This document shows, one piece after another, positions 16,339 to 25,794 of a DNA stretch of 64,000 nucleotides. The notes below the pieces were generated by a model, which worked only from the letters and a program-made list of their open reading frames with translations, was not told the origin of the DNA and made no database searches. Both the position numbers and the translations under genes were made by a program. Within the stretch, counting starts at the first letter, position 1; each line of letters starts with the position of its first letter. This DNA comes from Hyphomonas sp. (GTDB lineage Bacteria > Pseudomonadota > Alphaproteobacteria > Caulobacterales > Hyphomonadaceae): assembly GCF_018402285.1 (NCBI RefSeq), contig NZ_JAGYJH010000002.1:124001-188000 (forward strand). The letters run 5' to 3'.

Positions 16339-18519
16339 ATGAAGTTCCCGATCCCTCCCGCTCTTGTCCGGCAAGCTGACCGCTCTCCTGCGCGCCTGCT
16401 CCTGTCGGCCGGGATACTCGCCCTCGCCGCCGGGTCCGCGCTGGCCGACGACGCCCCGGAGGCGCCCGAACAGCGTGAAGAGACCATCACGGTCTACGGC
16501 ACATCCAATCCGCTGCCTGTCTTTGATTATCCCGGTCAGGTGACTGTGATCACGCGGGACGAGCTTGAACTGATCCAGCCTTCGGCAATGTCCGATCTCT
16601 TGCGGGATGTGCCGGGACTTGAGTTCTCCGGCGGCCCTCGCCGGACTGGCGAATCTCCGAGCATTCGCGGCCTCGGCCGGGAGAATGTCCTCGTCCTGCT
16701 GGACGGCGCCCGCCAGTCTTTCAGCTCCGCGCATGATGGCAGCTTCTTCCTTGATCCTGAGCTTGTCCGCACTGCCGAAGTCGTCCGCGGTCCGGCCTCT
16801 GCGCTTTATGGCTCCGGCGCGGTTGGCGGTGTCCTGGCTTTTGAAACGGTCTCTGCGGGGGATCTTCTGGAAGAGGGGCAAAGCTTTGGCGGGCGCCTGC
16901 GCACGGGCTATCAGAGCGTCAATGAAGAATGGGTCGGCTCGGCAACGGTATTCGGCGCATCCGGAAATCTCGACGCCCTCGCCAGCCTTGGCCTGCGCCA
17001 GTCAGGCGACATCAAGCTCGGCTCCGGCGCCGATCTTCCGTCCGAGGACGAGATCACAACCGCCCTCGTCAAGCTCGGCTACCGGTTCACGCAGGCGCTG
17101 TCGGGCGAAGTGGCCTGGCAGAAGTTCAACAACATCGCCGTCGAGCCCAATAACGGGCAGGGCACGGCGGGAACGGGCGATGCAACCCTGGACCGGGATG
17201 TCGACAAGGACATTACCAGCGAGCTCTGGCGCGGCGCTCTGCGCTTTGATCCAGCCTCGGATCTGATTGATACAAGACTGACCGTTTATCAGTCCAAAAC
17301 CGGCGTGGACGAGTTTGATGCAACTGTCCCGCGCACAACGCTGCGCGAGATCGAGACCAGCGGTGTCAGCCTGCGCAATGCGTCCCGCTTCCTGCTCGGC
17401 CCAGTCGATACAGTCCTGACCTTTGGGGGGGACTGGTACGAAGACAGCCAGGTCGGCACCGACTCTACCGCCCCGGGCGGTGTCCGGGGCGGCGTGCCCA
17501 ATGGCAGCGCGGAGTTTACCGGCGTGTTTGTGCAGGCAGAGGCAGAGATTGCCCGCCCCTTCGGTCTGCCCGGCCGGCTCATCGTCATCCCCGGCATCCG
17601 GCACGATGCGTTTGAAAGCAGTTCTGATCTCAGCACAGAGAAAGCCTCTGACAGTCAGGTCTCCCCCCGCATCGCAACCAGCTATGCACCGGTCGAGTGG
17701 CTGCGCCTCTATGCATCGTATGCCGAAGGGTTCCGGGCGCCATCCGTCAATGAGCTCTATCTCGACGGCGTGCACTTCTCCGTGCCGCATCCAACCCTGT
17801 TCAACCCCCGCATGGGGCGGTTCGTCTTTGTAAGCAACAACTTCGTTCCCAATGCCGACCTGAAGCCTGAGTCGAGCGAAACTGTGGAAATCGGCTTTGG
17901 CCTGGATTTCCGGAACGTTCTTTCCGGCGAAGACCGGTTTCAGGGAAAGCTCTCCTACTTCGAGAGCGACGTGACCGATCTCATCAACCTTTCAGTCGAC
18001 TTTTCCTATGATCCGACCTGCTTTGCGGCGCCAACATTCTTTCCGTGTACGGCGGGAACCACCAATTCAGCAAATATTGCCGGCGCAAACCTTGAGGGAT
18101 GGGAAGCAGAAGCATCCTATGATGCTGCCGTCTGGTTTGCGCGCGCGACCTTCTCGACCGTTGACGGAACCGACACTGCTACTGGCGAGGACCTTGGCAC
18201 CCTGACGCCAGACCGCCTCACGGTGGATGCCGGGCTCAAGCTCTCCAGCTGGAACACCCGGATCGGAACCCGCATTCAGGCGGCCGACGCGTTTGAGCGC
18301 CGGGTCCTGTCAGGCGGAGCACTCGCCTTGGCAGAAAGCCGTCCCGGCTATGTCGTGCTTGATCTCTATGGCTCCTGGCGCCCGAAATTTGCGCCGAGCC
18401 TGCGCATCGATGCCGGTGTCGATAACGTCCTCGATCATGACTATGACCGCGTCTTCGAGGGCGTGTCAGAGCCCGGCCGCAATTTCAAGATCGCTTTGTC
18501 CTGGCAGTTTGGTCAGTAG
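16339..18519 (+). CDS. TonB-dependent outer-membrane receptor, heme/hemoglobin type
   Basis: 726 residues from the ATG at 16339; the longer frame runs through the Fur box and is rejected. A signal peptide (LLLSAGILALAAGSALA) is followed by the TonB box region (REETITVYGTS), a plug domain (VTVITRDELELIQPSAMSDL; SIRGLGRENVLVLLDGARQ; VRGPASALYGSGAVGGVLAF) and a 22-strand-type barrel with FRAPSVNELYLDG. The hemoglobin/transferrin/lactoferrin receptor subfamily fits best. It ends FKIALSWQFGQ, so the terminal aromatic residue is three from the end instead of last. Energised import of an iron source, most likely heme, is inferred from subfamily and Fur box. Confidence 0.9.
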   Translation: MKFPIPPALVRQADRSPARLLLSAGILALAAGSALADDAPEAPEQREETITVYGTSNPLPVFDYPGQVTVITRDELELIQPSAMSDLLRDVPGLEFSGGPRRTGESPSIRGLGRENVLVLLDGARQSFSSAHDGSFFLDPELVRTAEVVRGPASALYGSGAVGGVLAFETVSAGDLLEEGQSFGGRLRTGYQSVNEEWVGSATVFGASGNLDALASLGLRQSGDIKLGSGADLPSEDEITTALVKLGYRFTQALSGEVAWQKFNNIAVEPNNGQGTAGTGDATLDRDVDKDITSELWRGALRFDPASDLIDTRLTVYQSKTGVDEFDATVPRTTLREIETSGVSLRNASRFLLGPVDTVLTFGGDWYEDSQVGTDSTAPGGVRGGVPNGSAEFTGVFVQAEAEIARPFGLPGRLIVIPGIRHDAFESSSDLSTEKASDSQVSPRIATSYAPVEWLRLYASYAEGFRAPSVNELYLDGVHFSVPHPTLFNPRMGRFVFVSNNFVPNADLKPESSETVEIGFGLDFRNVLSGEDRFQGKLSYFESDVTDLINLSVDFSYDPTCFAAPTFFPCTAGTTNSANIAGANLEGWEAEASYDAAVWFARATFSTVDGTDTATGEDLGTLTPDRLTVDAGLKLSSWNTRIGTRIQAADAFERRVLSGGALALAESRPGYVVLDLYGSWRPKFAPSLRIDAGVDNVLDHDYDRVFEGVSEPGRNFKIALSWQFGQ

Positions 18520-18531
18520 AAGGAGACCCCC

Positions 18532-18729
18532 ATGATCTGCATGCCCATTGATGATGCCCGGATGCTCTGCTGGCTTCGGTCTCAGTTGCGAGTGCTCTCA
18601 GCCTGGCGCGAAGAACTCGTCTGCCGCAATGAGACCGATCTTGAAGCGGTCACAAGGCTGGAACAGCATCATCAATGGCTGCATGCGGAGCTTGAACGGC
18701 TAGACCCCGCGACGCGCCTACACGGGTAG
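18532..18729 (+). CDS. 65-residue protein co-transcribed with the TonB receptor
   Basis: It starts 12 bases after the receptor stop with a strong ribosome-binding site (AGAAGGAG). The product MICMPIDDARMLCWLRSQL... is helical, charged and probably cytoplasmic, with three cysteines (positions 3, 13 and 31) and two adjacent histidines (EQHHQW). I do not recognise it. The spacing and strong ribosome-binding site argue it is real and part of the iron regulon. Confidence 0.65.
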   Translation: MICMPIDDARMLCWLRSQLRVLSAWREELVCRNETDLEAVTRLEQHHQWLHAELERLDPATRLHG

Positions 18730-18732
18730 GGT

Positions 18733-19296
18733 TCAGATATCGAGCACCACGATGCGGTCGAGCAGGGCGTCGATCGCCTCGGCAGATGTCTTGCTGTGGA
18801 CCATCGCTTCGCGGAACTCTTCGGGAATGAAGCCGCCTTCGATGATGCGCTCCAGTAGATCGAAGAAGGGCGACCAGAAACCATCTTCGTCGAGGAAAGC
18901 CATCGGCTTGGCATGCAGGCCAAGGCGGGCCCAGGAAAGTATCTCCACAGCTTCTTCGAGCGTGCCGATGCCGCCGGGCAGGACAATGAAGGCATCGGCC
19001 TCGTCAAACATCATCTGTTTGCGGGTGTGCATGTCCTCGACGATGCGGTGGTCCACGTCTTTGTAGATGCGCTCCTTCTGAAGAAGAAAGCGCGGCATGA
19101 TGCCAAGGACGTCGCCGGATGCGTCATGGGCCGCGCGGGCGCAGGCGCCCATCAGGCCAACCCCGCCGCCGCCATAAACGAGGCGGATTCCCCGCCTGGC
19201 GAGCTCCCGGCCGAGGGCTTCTGCCAGCGTAATGTAGCGCGGATCGACCTTGTCGGAGGCGCCGCAATAGACGCAGATCGAACGTATTTTTGTCAT
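18733..19296 (-). CDS. LOG-family cytokinin riboside 5'-monophosphate phosphoribohydrolase
   Basis: 187 residues. It belongs to the lysine-decarboxylase-like LOG fold that hydrolyses nucleoside monophosphates to base plus ribose 5-phosphate. Present are the N-terminal ICVYCGAS, the glycine-rich VYGGGGVGLMG and the catalytic signature LPGGIGTLEEAVE with the conserved R and K in THTRKQMM-type context (MHTRKQMMF). Convergent with the 65-residue gene, 3 bases apart. Old database names call this family lysine decarboxylase, which is wrong. Confidence 0.92.
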   Translation of the reverse strand: MTKIRSICVYCGASDKVDPRYITLAEALGRELARRGIRLVYGGGGVGLMGACARAAHDASGDVLGIMPRFLLQKERIYKDVDHRIVEDMHTRKQMMFDEADAFIVLPGGIGTLEEAVEILSWARLGLHAKPMAFLDEDGFWSPFFDLLERIIEGGFIPEEFREAMVHSKTSAEAIDALLDRIVVLDI

Positions 19297-19416
19297 TTTT
19301 TACAGTCTTTCAGCACATTCTTTCCGCTGATTGATAGGGTGGCCGGGCCAACTTCGCCAGATGGATTGTCAGGGCGCAGGCGGGGGCGGGTTTCACTTCC
19401 GCGCAAACAGCGCCAT

Positions 19417-21274
19417 ATGGCAGGCATGAGCCCGCCAAATGCCGCTGTCCCAGCGCCCGAAAATCATGACAGGATCGACAGCGCCGATGGCGGCCTGTGG
19501 AAATCCATTCTGCGCATCCTGACACTGCTAGCGCGTCCCGAACTGGCCAAATGGCGCCCCGTCATGGTGCTGGCCATCCTTATCACGCTGGCAGCATCGA
19601 TCCTTGAGGTGATTTCGCCGCTGGTGATGGGGCATGCGATCAACCAGGTGGTGCCGGAAGGCGGGGCTGGGGCCAGCTTTGCCACGGCGGCGCTGTGGCT
19701 CGGCTATGGTCTCGCCCTGCGGTTTGCGGCGGCTGCGTTGCCCGCAGATCCGCGACTGGCTGTTCTCGCCGGTCAGCCAGGACGCGCAGCGCGTGGCGAG
19801 CGTGGATGCGTTCGGCCACTCGCTCGCCCTCTCGCTCGGATTTCACCAGACGCGGCGCACCGGCGCGCTCAACCGGATCATCGAACGCGGCGCCAGCGCC
19901 ATCGACTATCTGATCCGCTTCCTTGCCTTCAATATCGGCCCGACGCTGGTGCGGCTCGTTCTGGCATCGGTTGCGCTCGGCATTGCCTACGACATCCGCC
20001 TGTCGCTGATCGCAGTCGTCACCATTGCACTCTACGTTCTCAGCACGGTGATCATAACCGAATGGCGCGTGCGCCAGCGCCGGAAGATGAACGAGGCCGA
20101 CACGCATTTCCGGGCCACCTCGGTCGATATCCTCACCAATTTCGAGACCGTGAAATCCTTCGCCGCCGAGACGCGCGAAACTTCCCGCTTTGACGGCGCG
20201 ATGAGCGAGTACAACCGGCATTATGTCGACACCAACCGCAGCATGTATGTGCTCAATACCGTGCAGGCGCTGGTGATGAACCTTGGCCTTCTGGCGGTGA
20301 TGGGGCTGTCAGCGTGGAACGTTATCCAGGGCACGATGCAGATTGGTGACCTGACCGCCGTGATGCTGATGCTGCTGTCGCTCTATGCGCCGCTCAACAT
20401 CCTTGGCTGGGCCTGGCGGGAGATCAAGCAGGGCGCAGTGGACCTTGAAAAGCTGCACGGCCTGCTCGGCATGAAGCCTGAAGTTCAGGACAAGCCAGAA
20501 GCCAGGGTACTGGCGCGGCCGGAAGGGCGGGTGACGTTCGAGGATGTCGCCTTCAGCCATGAAGGTCGTGCTGTGGGCGTTTCGGGTGTGAGCTTCGAGG
20601 TCGCGCCTGGGCGGAAGGTGGCCTTCGTCGGGACTTCTGGCGCGGGCAAGTCGACGCTGCTGAAGCTCCTGTTCCGGTTCTATGATGTGGAGGCGGGCAG
20701 CGTGCAGATCGACGGGCAGGACGTGCGGGACCTGACGCAGGAATCCCTGCGCGCGGCGCTGGGCCTCGTGCCGCAGGATGTGGTGTTGTTCAACGATACG
20801 CTGGGCGCAAACATTGCCTATGCCCGGCCCGAGGCGACCGAGGCGGAGCTGCGCGATGCGGCCCGCCGGGCCCAGCTGCTGCCCTTCATCGAAAGCCTGC
20901 CCGATGGCTGGAAGACGCGCGTAGGCGAACGGGGCCTGAAGCTGTCGGGCGGCGAGAAGCAGCGCGTGGGCATTGCCCGGGTGATCCTTGCCAACCCCGC
21001 CATCCTGGTGCTGGACGAGGCGACGAGCGCGCTCGACAGCGCGACCGAAGCCGCCGTCCAGGAGGCGCTGGAAGAGGCCTCGGCCGGGCGCACGACCCTG
21101 GTGGTGGCCCACCGCCTGTCCACGGTTGTCTCGGCTGACGAGATCATCGTGCTGGAAGCTGGCCGCATCGTGGAGCGGGGTCGGCACGAGGCGCTGCTGG
21201 CAAAAGGCGGCAAATATGCTGATATGTGGGATCGTCAGGCGCACCGCGCCGAACCGGCTGAACTTCTCAGCTGA
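19417..21274 (+). pseudogene. Atm1/ABCB7-type ABC exporter with a +1 frameshift
   Basis: A half-size ABC exporter (membrane domain plus ATPase) of the Atm1/heavy-metal type, which exports glutathione-linked compounds. The N-terminal part reads in one frame from the ATG at 19417 (WKSILRILTLLARPELAKW; ISPLVMGHAINQVVP), then the frame changes at a CCC run at 19741-19743: removing one C joins ...RFAAAALP to QIRDWLFSPVSQDAQRVA without a gap. The rest is intact: Walker A GTSGAGKST, Q loop VPQDVVLFNDTL, signature LSGGEKQR, Walker B ILVLDEATSALDS, H loop VAHRLST. Either a recent pseudogene or a sequence error; one functional protein of about 619 residues is restored by one base. Confidence 0.85.
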
Positions 21275-21300
21275 AACAGACCTTTAGAGGAGGCGAGCCG

Positions 21301-22242
21301 ATGAGCGAAGACTTCGAGCGCCAGTCGCTGCCCTGGATGAGCACAGGCTTTGACTGGGAGGCGGTTGCCGCAGCAGCCGGCGCCTTTCTGGCCGCCCTGC
21401 TGCTGGGATGGATCTGGGCGCCGCTGTTCTGGATCGGTTTTGCCGCAATGGCGATTGCCCTGGCCGCCGGGCGCTGGGCACGGCGCACGCCGCCCGACCT
21501 GGCCTATGGCGTGGTTGCCCCGTGTGACGGGGTGGTTGTGTCGGTCGGCTACGGTGACGCGCCCGCAGCATTGCGGATGAAGGGCGAGAGCCTTGTGCGC
21601 GTGCGCATTGCGTCCTCGCCGGTGTCTACGAACAAGCTCTATGCGCCGATGGCGGGGGGCGTGGAAATCGTCTCGCTGCAGCAGGGCGAGCCGGGCCAGC
21701 CGATTTCGATCAAGCCGGACAATGAAGGGCTCACGCGCGCCTATGTGACCTTTGAGAGCCAGGGAGAGCAGGCCGGCGTCGTGCTGACGACCGGCGGGCT
21801 CGGGCCGCGCATCGAGCTGGCCGTCGATCATGGCGACGTCGTCCGGCTCGGGCGCAGTTTCGGGACGCGGCGGCTGGGGGGGTGGTGCGACGTTTATCTG
21901 CCCGCCGACATACGTACCCATGTCTGGGCCGGACAGACGCTGATCGGCGGGGAAACCGTGATCGCGCATTTCCGCTCGTCGATCGAGGATGATTTCGAGG
22001 ACGCCGAGGCGGTCTATGCCGGGGCCGCCCCTCCGCGGCCGCGCGAGGCGGCGAGTGTGGCGGCAGCCATGATGGCGAAGACCGAGGCAGAGCCGGCGGT
22101 GGACGTGGCCGGCGATGAACCCGTTGATGAGCTTTTGGAGGATGATTATCCCGAGCCCGATGAAGTCTCCGCGCCGGAAGACCCGGCGGCGATCTTCGCC
22201 CGGCTGCGCGAGGCGGCCCGGAAACACGGCGAAGGCGACTGA
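21301..22242 (+). CDS. Phosphatidylserine decarboxylase-like protein lacking the pyruvoyl serine
   Basis: 313 residues: N-terminal helices with GWIWAPLFWIGF as in alphaproteobacterial Psd, then VVAPCDGVVVSVG (compare SPADGKV), IKPDNEGLTR (compare SEDNERNG), and the end block GRSFGTRRLGGWCDVYLP. In true enzymes this block reads like RFGSRVDVYLP, cleaved between Gly and Ser to form the pyruvoyl group. Here the Ser position is Gly194, and the NCHVNRAP motif is replaced by VSTNKLYAP. An acidic C-terminal tail of about 75 residues (EDDYPEPDEVSAPEDP) is extra. The fold is clear; decarboxylase activity by the known mechanism is not expected. It starts 27 bases after the ABC exporter. Confidence 0.8.
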   Translation: MSEDFERQSLPWMSTGFDWEAVAAAAGAFLAALLLGWIWAPLFWIGFAAMAIALAAGRWARRTPPDLAYGVVAPCDGVVVSVGYGDAPAALRMKGESLVRVRIASSPVSTNKLYAPMAGGVEIVSLQQGEPGQPISIKPDNEGLTRAYVTFESQGEQAGVVLTTGGLGPRIELAVDHGDVVRLGRSFGTRRLGGWCDVYLPADIRTHVWAGQTLIGGETVIAHFRSSIEDDFEDAEAVYAGAAPPRPREAASVAAAMMAKTEAEPAVDVAGDEPVDELLEDDYPEPDEVSAPEDPAAIFARLREAARKHGEGD

Positions 22243-22256
22243 ACCAAGGAAAAACG

Positions 22257-22283
22257 CCTCCGGAGACGGAAGGGGTTGTTTTG
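22257..22283 (+). terminator. Possible weak terminator after the Psd-like gene
   Basis: CCTCCG-GAGA-CGGAAGG forms a short hairpin with one bulge, followed by GGTTGTTTTG, 15 bases after the stop. Weak but correctly placed. Confidence 0.35.
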
Positions 22284-22490
22284 ACGGGCGCGGCCGGTGC
22301 TTGTCTTTTGATTTCCCCTGGTCCGAAAGCGAGGACCTGCGGCGCAATATTTCGGCAAAGTGCTCAAATCCAGACTTTGAAGACGAGGCGGGAAAAGCGG
22401 TTGGTGTGCTGTGATACCGGCCTTCCGACTTCGATCGTGACCAGAAACGTCACTCTGTCATGCCGGTCGAGTTCAACATCGATGAGTTGA

Positions 22491-23768
22491 TCATCCGGCC
22501 CCGGATAGCCCTGTTTTTGCAAATTTCAGGATGGCGCCGGTCAGCCGCGCGAGGTCTTCTTCGCTGATGCCGTAGGCGGGGGAGAGGTAGACGGTGCGGC
22601 CGAGGGGGCGGATGAAGGTGCCTTGATCGATAAACCATTTGCGGGCGGCCTCCACCTCGAAGGGCTCTGCCATGTCTACGGCGGCGACGGCGCCGATCAC
22701 GCGGACGTCTGCCACGGTGTCGAGTTCCCTTGCCGGGGCGAGGAGGCTGGTGAGGCTGGCTTCGAGTTTCTTCACGCGCTTGAGCAGGCTGCCATCGGCA
22801 AAGAGGTCGAGGCCCGCATTGGCGACGGCGCAGGCAAGGGCGTGGCCGGTATAGGTGGGGCCATGCATCAGGGCGTGATCGGGGTTCTCATCATGGAAGG
22901 CGGCGTAGACCTTTGACGAGGCGATGGTGGCGGCGAGCGGGGTGACGCCGCCGGTGATCGCCTTGCCGAGGCACATGATGTCGGGCGTGACGCCGGCGCG
23001 GACGGCGGCAAACATCTCCCCCGTGCGGCCAAAGCCGGTGAAGATTTCATCAAAGATGAGGAGGACGCCGGCCTGGTCGCACAGGCGCCGGAGCGTTTTG
23101 AGGACCTGGGGGCTGTGCATGCGCATGCCGCCGGCGCCCTGGATCAGCGGCTCGATCATCACGGCGGCGATCTTCCTGTCCGTAGACAGAAGGGTTTCCA
23201 GGGCTCGGATCTGGTCGCGTGTTTCGGGCAGGGCGACGACATATTGCTCGGCAAGCGCGCCCCGGAACATGTGGTGCATGCCTTCATCGGGATCACAGAC
23301 CGACATGGTGGCCAGCGTGTCGCCATGATAGCCGCCGAGGAAGGAGACGAACTTGGTGCGCGAGACACCGGCCGAATTGCGGAAATACTGAATGGCGATC
23401 TTCATCGCGACTTCGACGGCGACCGAGCCGGATTCGGTGAAGAAGACGCGGCAGAGGTCGCCCGGGGTGATGCGGGCAAGGCGGGCGGCGAGGCGGTAGG
23501 CCGGCTCATGGGCGAGGCCGCCGAGCATGATGTGGGGCATCTCTGCCATCTGGGCGCGGGCCGCCTCGAGCAGTTCGGGACGATTATAACCATGGATGCT
23601 GGTCCACCAGCTGCCGACGCCATCGACGAGCTGCCGGCCATCGGCAAGGTAAAGCCGGGAGCCTTCCGTCCGGGAAATGGCAACCGGCGCAGGCAGGGTG
23701 CGCATCTGGGCATAGGGCAGCCAGATATGCTCCAGGCCTGCGGTGAACCAGTCTTTCGGGTCTGCCAT
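22491..23768 (-). CDS. bioA: Adenosylmethionine-8-amino-7-oxononanoate aminotransferase
   Basis: 425 residues from the ATG at 23768 (AGGAG upstream). PLP enzyme that uses SAM as amino donor to make 7,8-diaminopelargonate in biotin synthesis. Family blocks: IWLPYAQM near the start, VDGVGSWWTSIHGYN, FFTESGSVAVEVAMK, FLGGYHGDTLATMSV, LIFDEIFTGFGRTG and the PLP-lysine region CLGKAITGGVTPLAATI. Divergent from bioF-bioD with about 108 bases between; I found no clear BioR or BirA palindrome there. Confidence 0.95.
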   Translation of the reverse strand: MADPKDWFTAGLEHIWLPYAQMRTLPAPVAISRTEGSRLYLADGRQLVDGVGSWWTSIHGYNRPELLEAARAQMAEMPHIMLGGLAHEPAYRLAARLARITPGDLCRVFFTESGSVAVEVAMKIAIQYFRNSAGVSRTKFVSFLGGYHGDTLATMSVCDPDEGMHHMFRGALAEQYVVALPETRDQIRALETLLSTDRKIAAVMIEPLIQGAGGMRMHSPQVLKTLRRLCDQAGVLLIFDEIFTGFGRTGEMFAAVRAGVTPDIMCLGKAITGGVTPLAATIASSKVYAAFHDENPDHALMHGPTYTGHALACAVANAGLDLFADGSLLKRVKKLEASLTSLLAPARELDTVADVRVIGAVAAVDMAEPFEVEAARKWFIDQGTFIRPLGRTVYLSPAYGISEEDLARLTGAILKFAKTGLSGAG

Positions 23769-23876
23769 GTTCAGCGCTCCTAAAGGGTCCGTTACTGCGG
23801 GCATTCGACGCTTGGCATGCCCCGCGTGCATCCCCTAGGACAGGCGCGGCGGAACGGCCAGAGGATTGTAAGCCCG

Positions 23877-25016
23877 ATGACATCTTTTGAACGGCTGAAC
23901 GCCTATGCCCGGCAGAAGCTGGGCCAGCTGGAAGCCACCGGGCAGCGCCGCAGTCTTGTGGAAACCGCCCGAGAGGCCGGTGGACGGGCCGCGCGGAGCG
24001 GGCAGGGCGTGATTTCCTTCTGCGACAATGACTATCTTTCCCTCTCCCATGACGCCCGCGTCATTCAGGCGGCAGCCGAAGCCGCCCGGCTTTATGGCGC
24101 AGGCAGCGGCGGGTCGCGGCTCATCACCGGGAATCACCCGCTGAACGCGGCGCTCGAATCGCGGCTGGCGCGCCTCAAGGGCACAGAAGGCGCGCTTGTG
24201 TTCGGATCGGGGTTTCTGGCCAATCTGGGGACGATCCCGGCGCTGGTGGGCAAAGGCGACACCATCGTGATGGATGAGCTCGCCCATGCCTGCATGCATG
24301 GCGGGGCGAAGCTTTCAGGGGCTGAGTTGCGCCTTTTCCGGCACAATGACGTGGCCGATGCGGCCCGGCAGATCGAGGGGGCGCCCGGGCAGGTGCTGGC
24401 GCTGACCGAGACGGTGTTTTCGATGGACGGGGATGTCGCGCCGATAGCCGAGCTTGGCGCGCTGGCCGAGGCCACCGGAGCGTGGCTGATGACCGATGAT
24501 GCCCACGGGCTCGGCACCGTGAAAACGGACAATCCGGCGCAGGTCCAGATGGGCACGCTGTCTAAGGCGGTGGGCGGGTATGGCGGCTATGTCTGCGGGC
24601 CTGCGGCGCTGATCGACCTGCTGACGAACCGGGCGCGAACCTTTGTTTATACGACGGGCCTGCCACCCGCGGTGCTGGCGGCAGCGGTTGCGGCGCTGGA
24701 CGTGATGGAGGCTGAACCCTGGCGCGGGGCAAAGGCGAGCAGACACGCCGCGCTGTTCTGCGAGCTTGCAGGTCTTCCGGCGCCGTCCAGTGTGATCGTG
24801 CCGATCATCCTCGGGCCCGAAGCCGAAGCGCTGCGGGTGTCGGCCGCCTTGCTGGAGCGCGGATATCTCGTGACGGCGATCCGGCCGCCGACTGTGCCGG
24901 CGGGCACAGCACGGCTGAGGGTGACCTTTGCCGCAGGTCATGAGGAGGCCGATGTGCGCGCCTTTGCAGGCGCGCTGACAGACATACGGGAGAAGGCATG
25001 CGCGGTTACTTCGTAA
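23877..25016 (+). CDS. bioF: 8-amino-7-oxononanoate synthase
   Basis: 379 residues from the ATG at 23877. PLP enzyme joining pimeloyl thioester and alanine, the first committed step of the biotin ring pathway. Visible motifs: FCDNDYLSLSHD, GAGSGGSRLITGNH, ETVFSMDGDVAP, MTDDAHGLGT and the PLP-lysine motif GTLSKAVGGYGGY. The 3' end overlaps bioD by 19 bases, so the two are one operon. bioB, bioC and bioH are not in the window. Confidence 0.94.
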   Translation: MTSFERLNAYARQKLGQLEATGQRRSLVETAREAGGRAARSGQGVISFCDNDYLSLSHDARVIQAAAEAARLYGAGSGGSRLITGNHPLNAALESRLARLKGTEGALVFGSGFLANLGTIPALVGKGDTIVMDELAHACMHGGAKLSGAELRLFRHNDVADAARQIEGAPGQVLALTETVFSMDGDVAPIAELGALAEATGAWLMTDDAHGLGTVKTDNPAQVQMGTLSKAVGGYGGYVCGPAALIDLLTNRARTFVYTTGLPPAVLAAAVAALDVMEAEPWRGAKASRHAALFCELAGLPAPSSVIVPIILGPEAEALRVSAALLERGYLVTAIRPPTVPAGTARLRVTFAAGHEEADVRAFAGALTDIREKACAVTS

Positions 25017-25666
25017 CGGCTACCGGCACCGATATCGGCAAGACGTATGTGAGCGCGTCGCTGCTGTCGGTGTGGCGGGCGCAAGGACAGACTGTTGCCG
25101 CGACCAAGCCGCTGATGAGCGGGTTTGACGAGGACACGCTGGAGCAGTCTGACGCCGGAAGATTGCTTGTGGCCATGGGGCAGGCGGTGACACCTGCGTC
25201 AGTTTCTGAGATTTGCCTGCACCGGCTGGCACCGCCTCTGGCGCCGAATGTCGCGATGCGGCAGGCCGGAATTTCCCAAAACTACAATGAAATCCTGCGC
25301 TTTGTCGAAGGCAGGCTGAAGACCTGTGAAGGCTGTCACCTGGTCGAAGGGGCCGGAGGCGTGATGTCTCCGGTGACGGACACTACGCTGCAGATTGATC
25401 TGATGGCGGATTTGCGACTGCCAGTCATTCTTGTGACTGCGCCCTACCTCGGCTCGATCAGTCACACGCTGTCGGCGCTGGAAGTGCTTGAGGCGCGGGG
25501 GCTGGACGTTTCTGCAGTGGTTGTTTCACAACCTTCCGTGCACGGCTCAGATCCTGTGTCATTTTCCGAAGAATTGAATCGATTCAGGGATGTAAACCTG
25601 TTTTTAGTTCCTCATGCTAGCGTTGCCCCGGTTGCTGATCTGGCGCGTCACCTGCGGGGATCCTGA
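24998..25666 (+). CDS. bioD: Dethiobiotin synthetase
   Basis: 222 residues. ATP-dependent carboxylation of diaminopelargonate to dethiobiotin. It begins MRGYFVTATGTDIGKTYVSA, containing the family P-loop (GTDxGKT), followed by ATKPLMSG, APPLAPNVA and VEGAGGVMSPV, all bioD signatures. Overlaps bioF. Confidence 0.93.
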   Translation: MRGYFVTATGTDIGKTYVSASLLSVWRAQGQTVAATKPLMSGFDEDTLEQSDAGRLLVAMGQAVTPASVSEICLHRLAPPLAPNVAMRQAGISQNYNEILRFVEGRLKTCEGCHLVEGAGGVMSPVTDTTLQIDLMADLRLPVILVTAPYLGSISHTLSALEVLEARGLDVSAVVVSQPSVHGSDPVSFSEELNRFRDVNLFLVPHASVAPVADLARHLRGS

Positions 25667-25794
25667 ATTTACGTTCGCCTTGTGTTTGAACCGTCGCCCA
25701 CTTCTGATATGGTTCTACGTATAAGTACTGAGTGACCCGATCTGGCCTCACCGTCATTTGGGAGGCACAGCATTACTTGTCCGGAGAAGGTCAG

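Noticed and set aside
23769..23876. BioR or BirA operator between bioA and bioF
   Set aside because: No TTATCTATAA-like palindrome or BirA-like dyad is visible.
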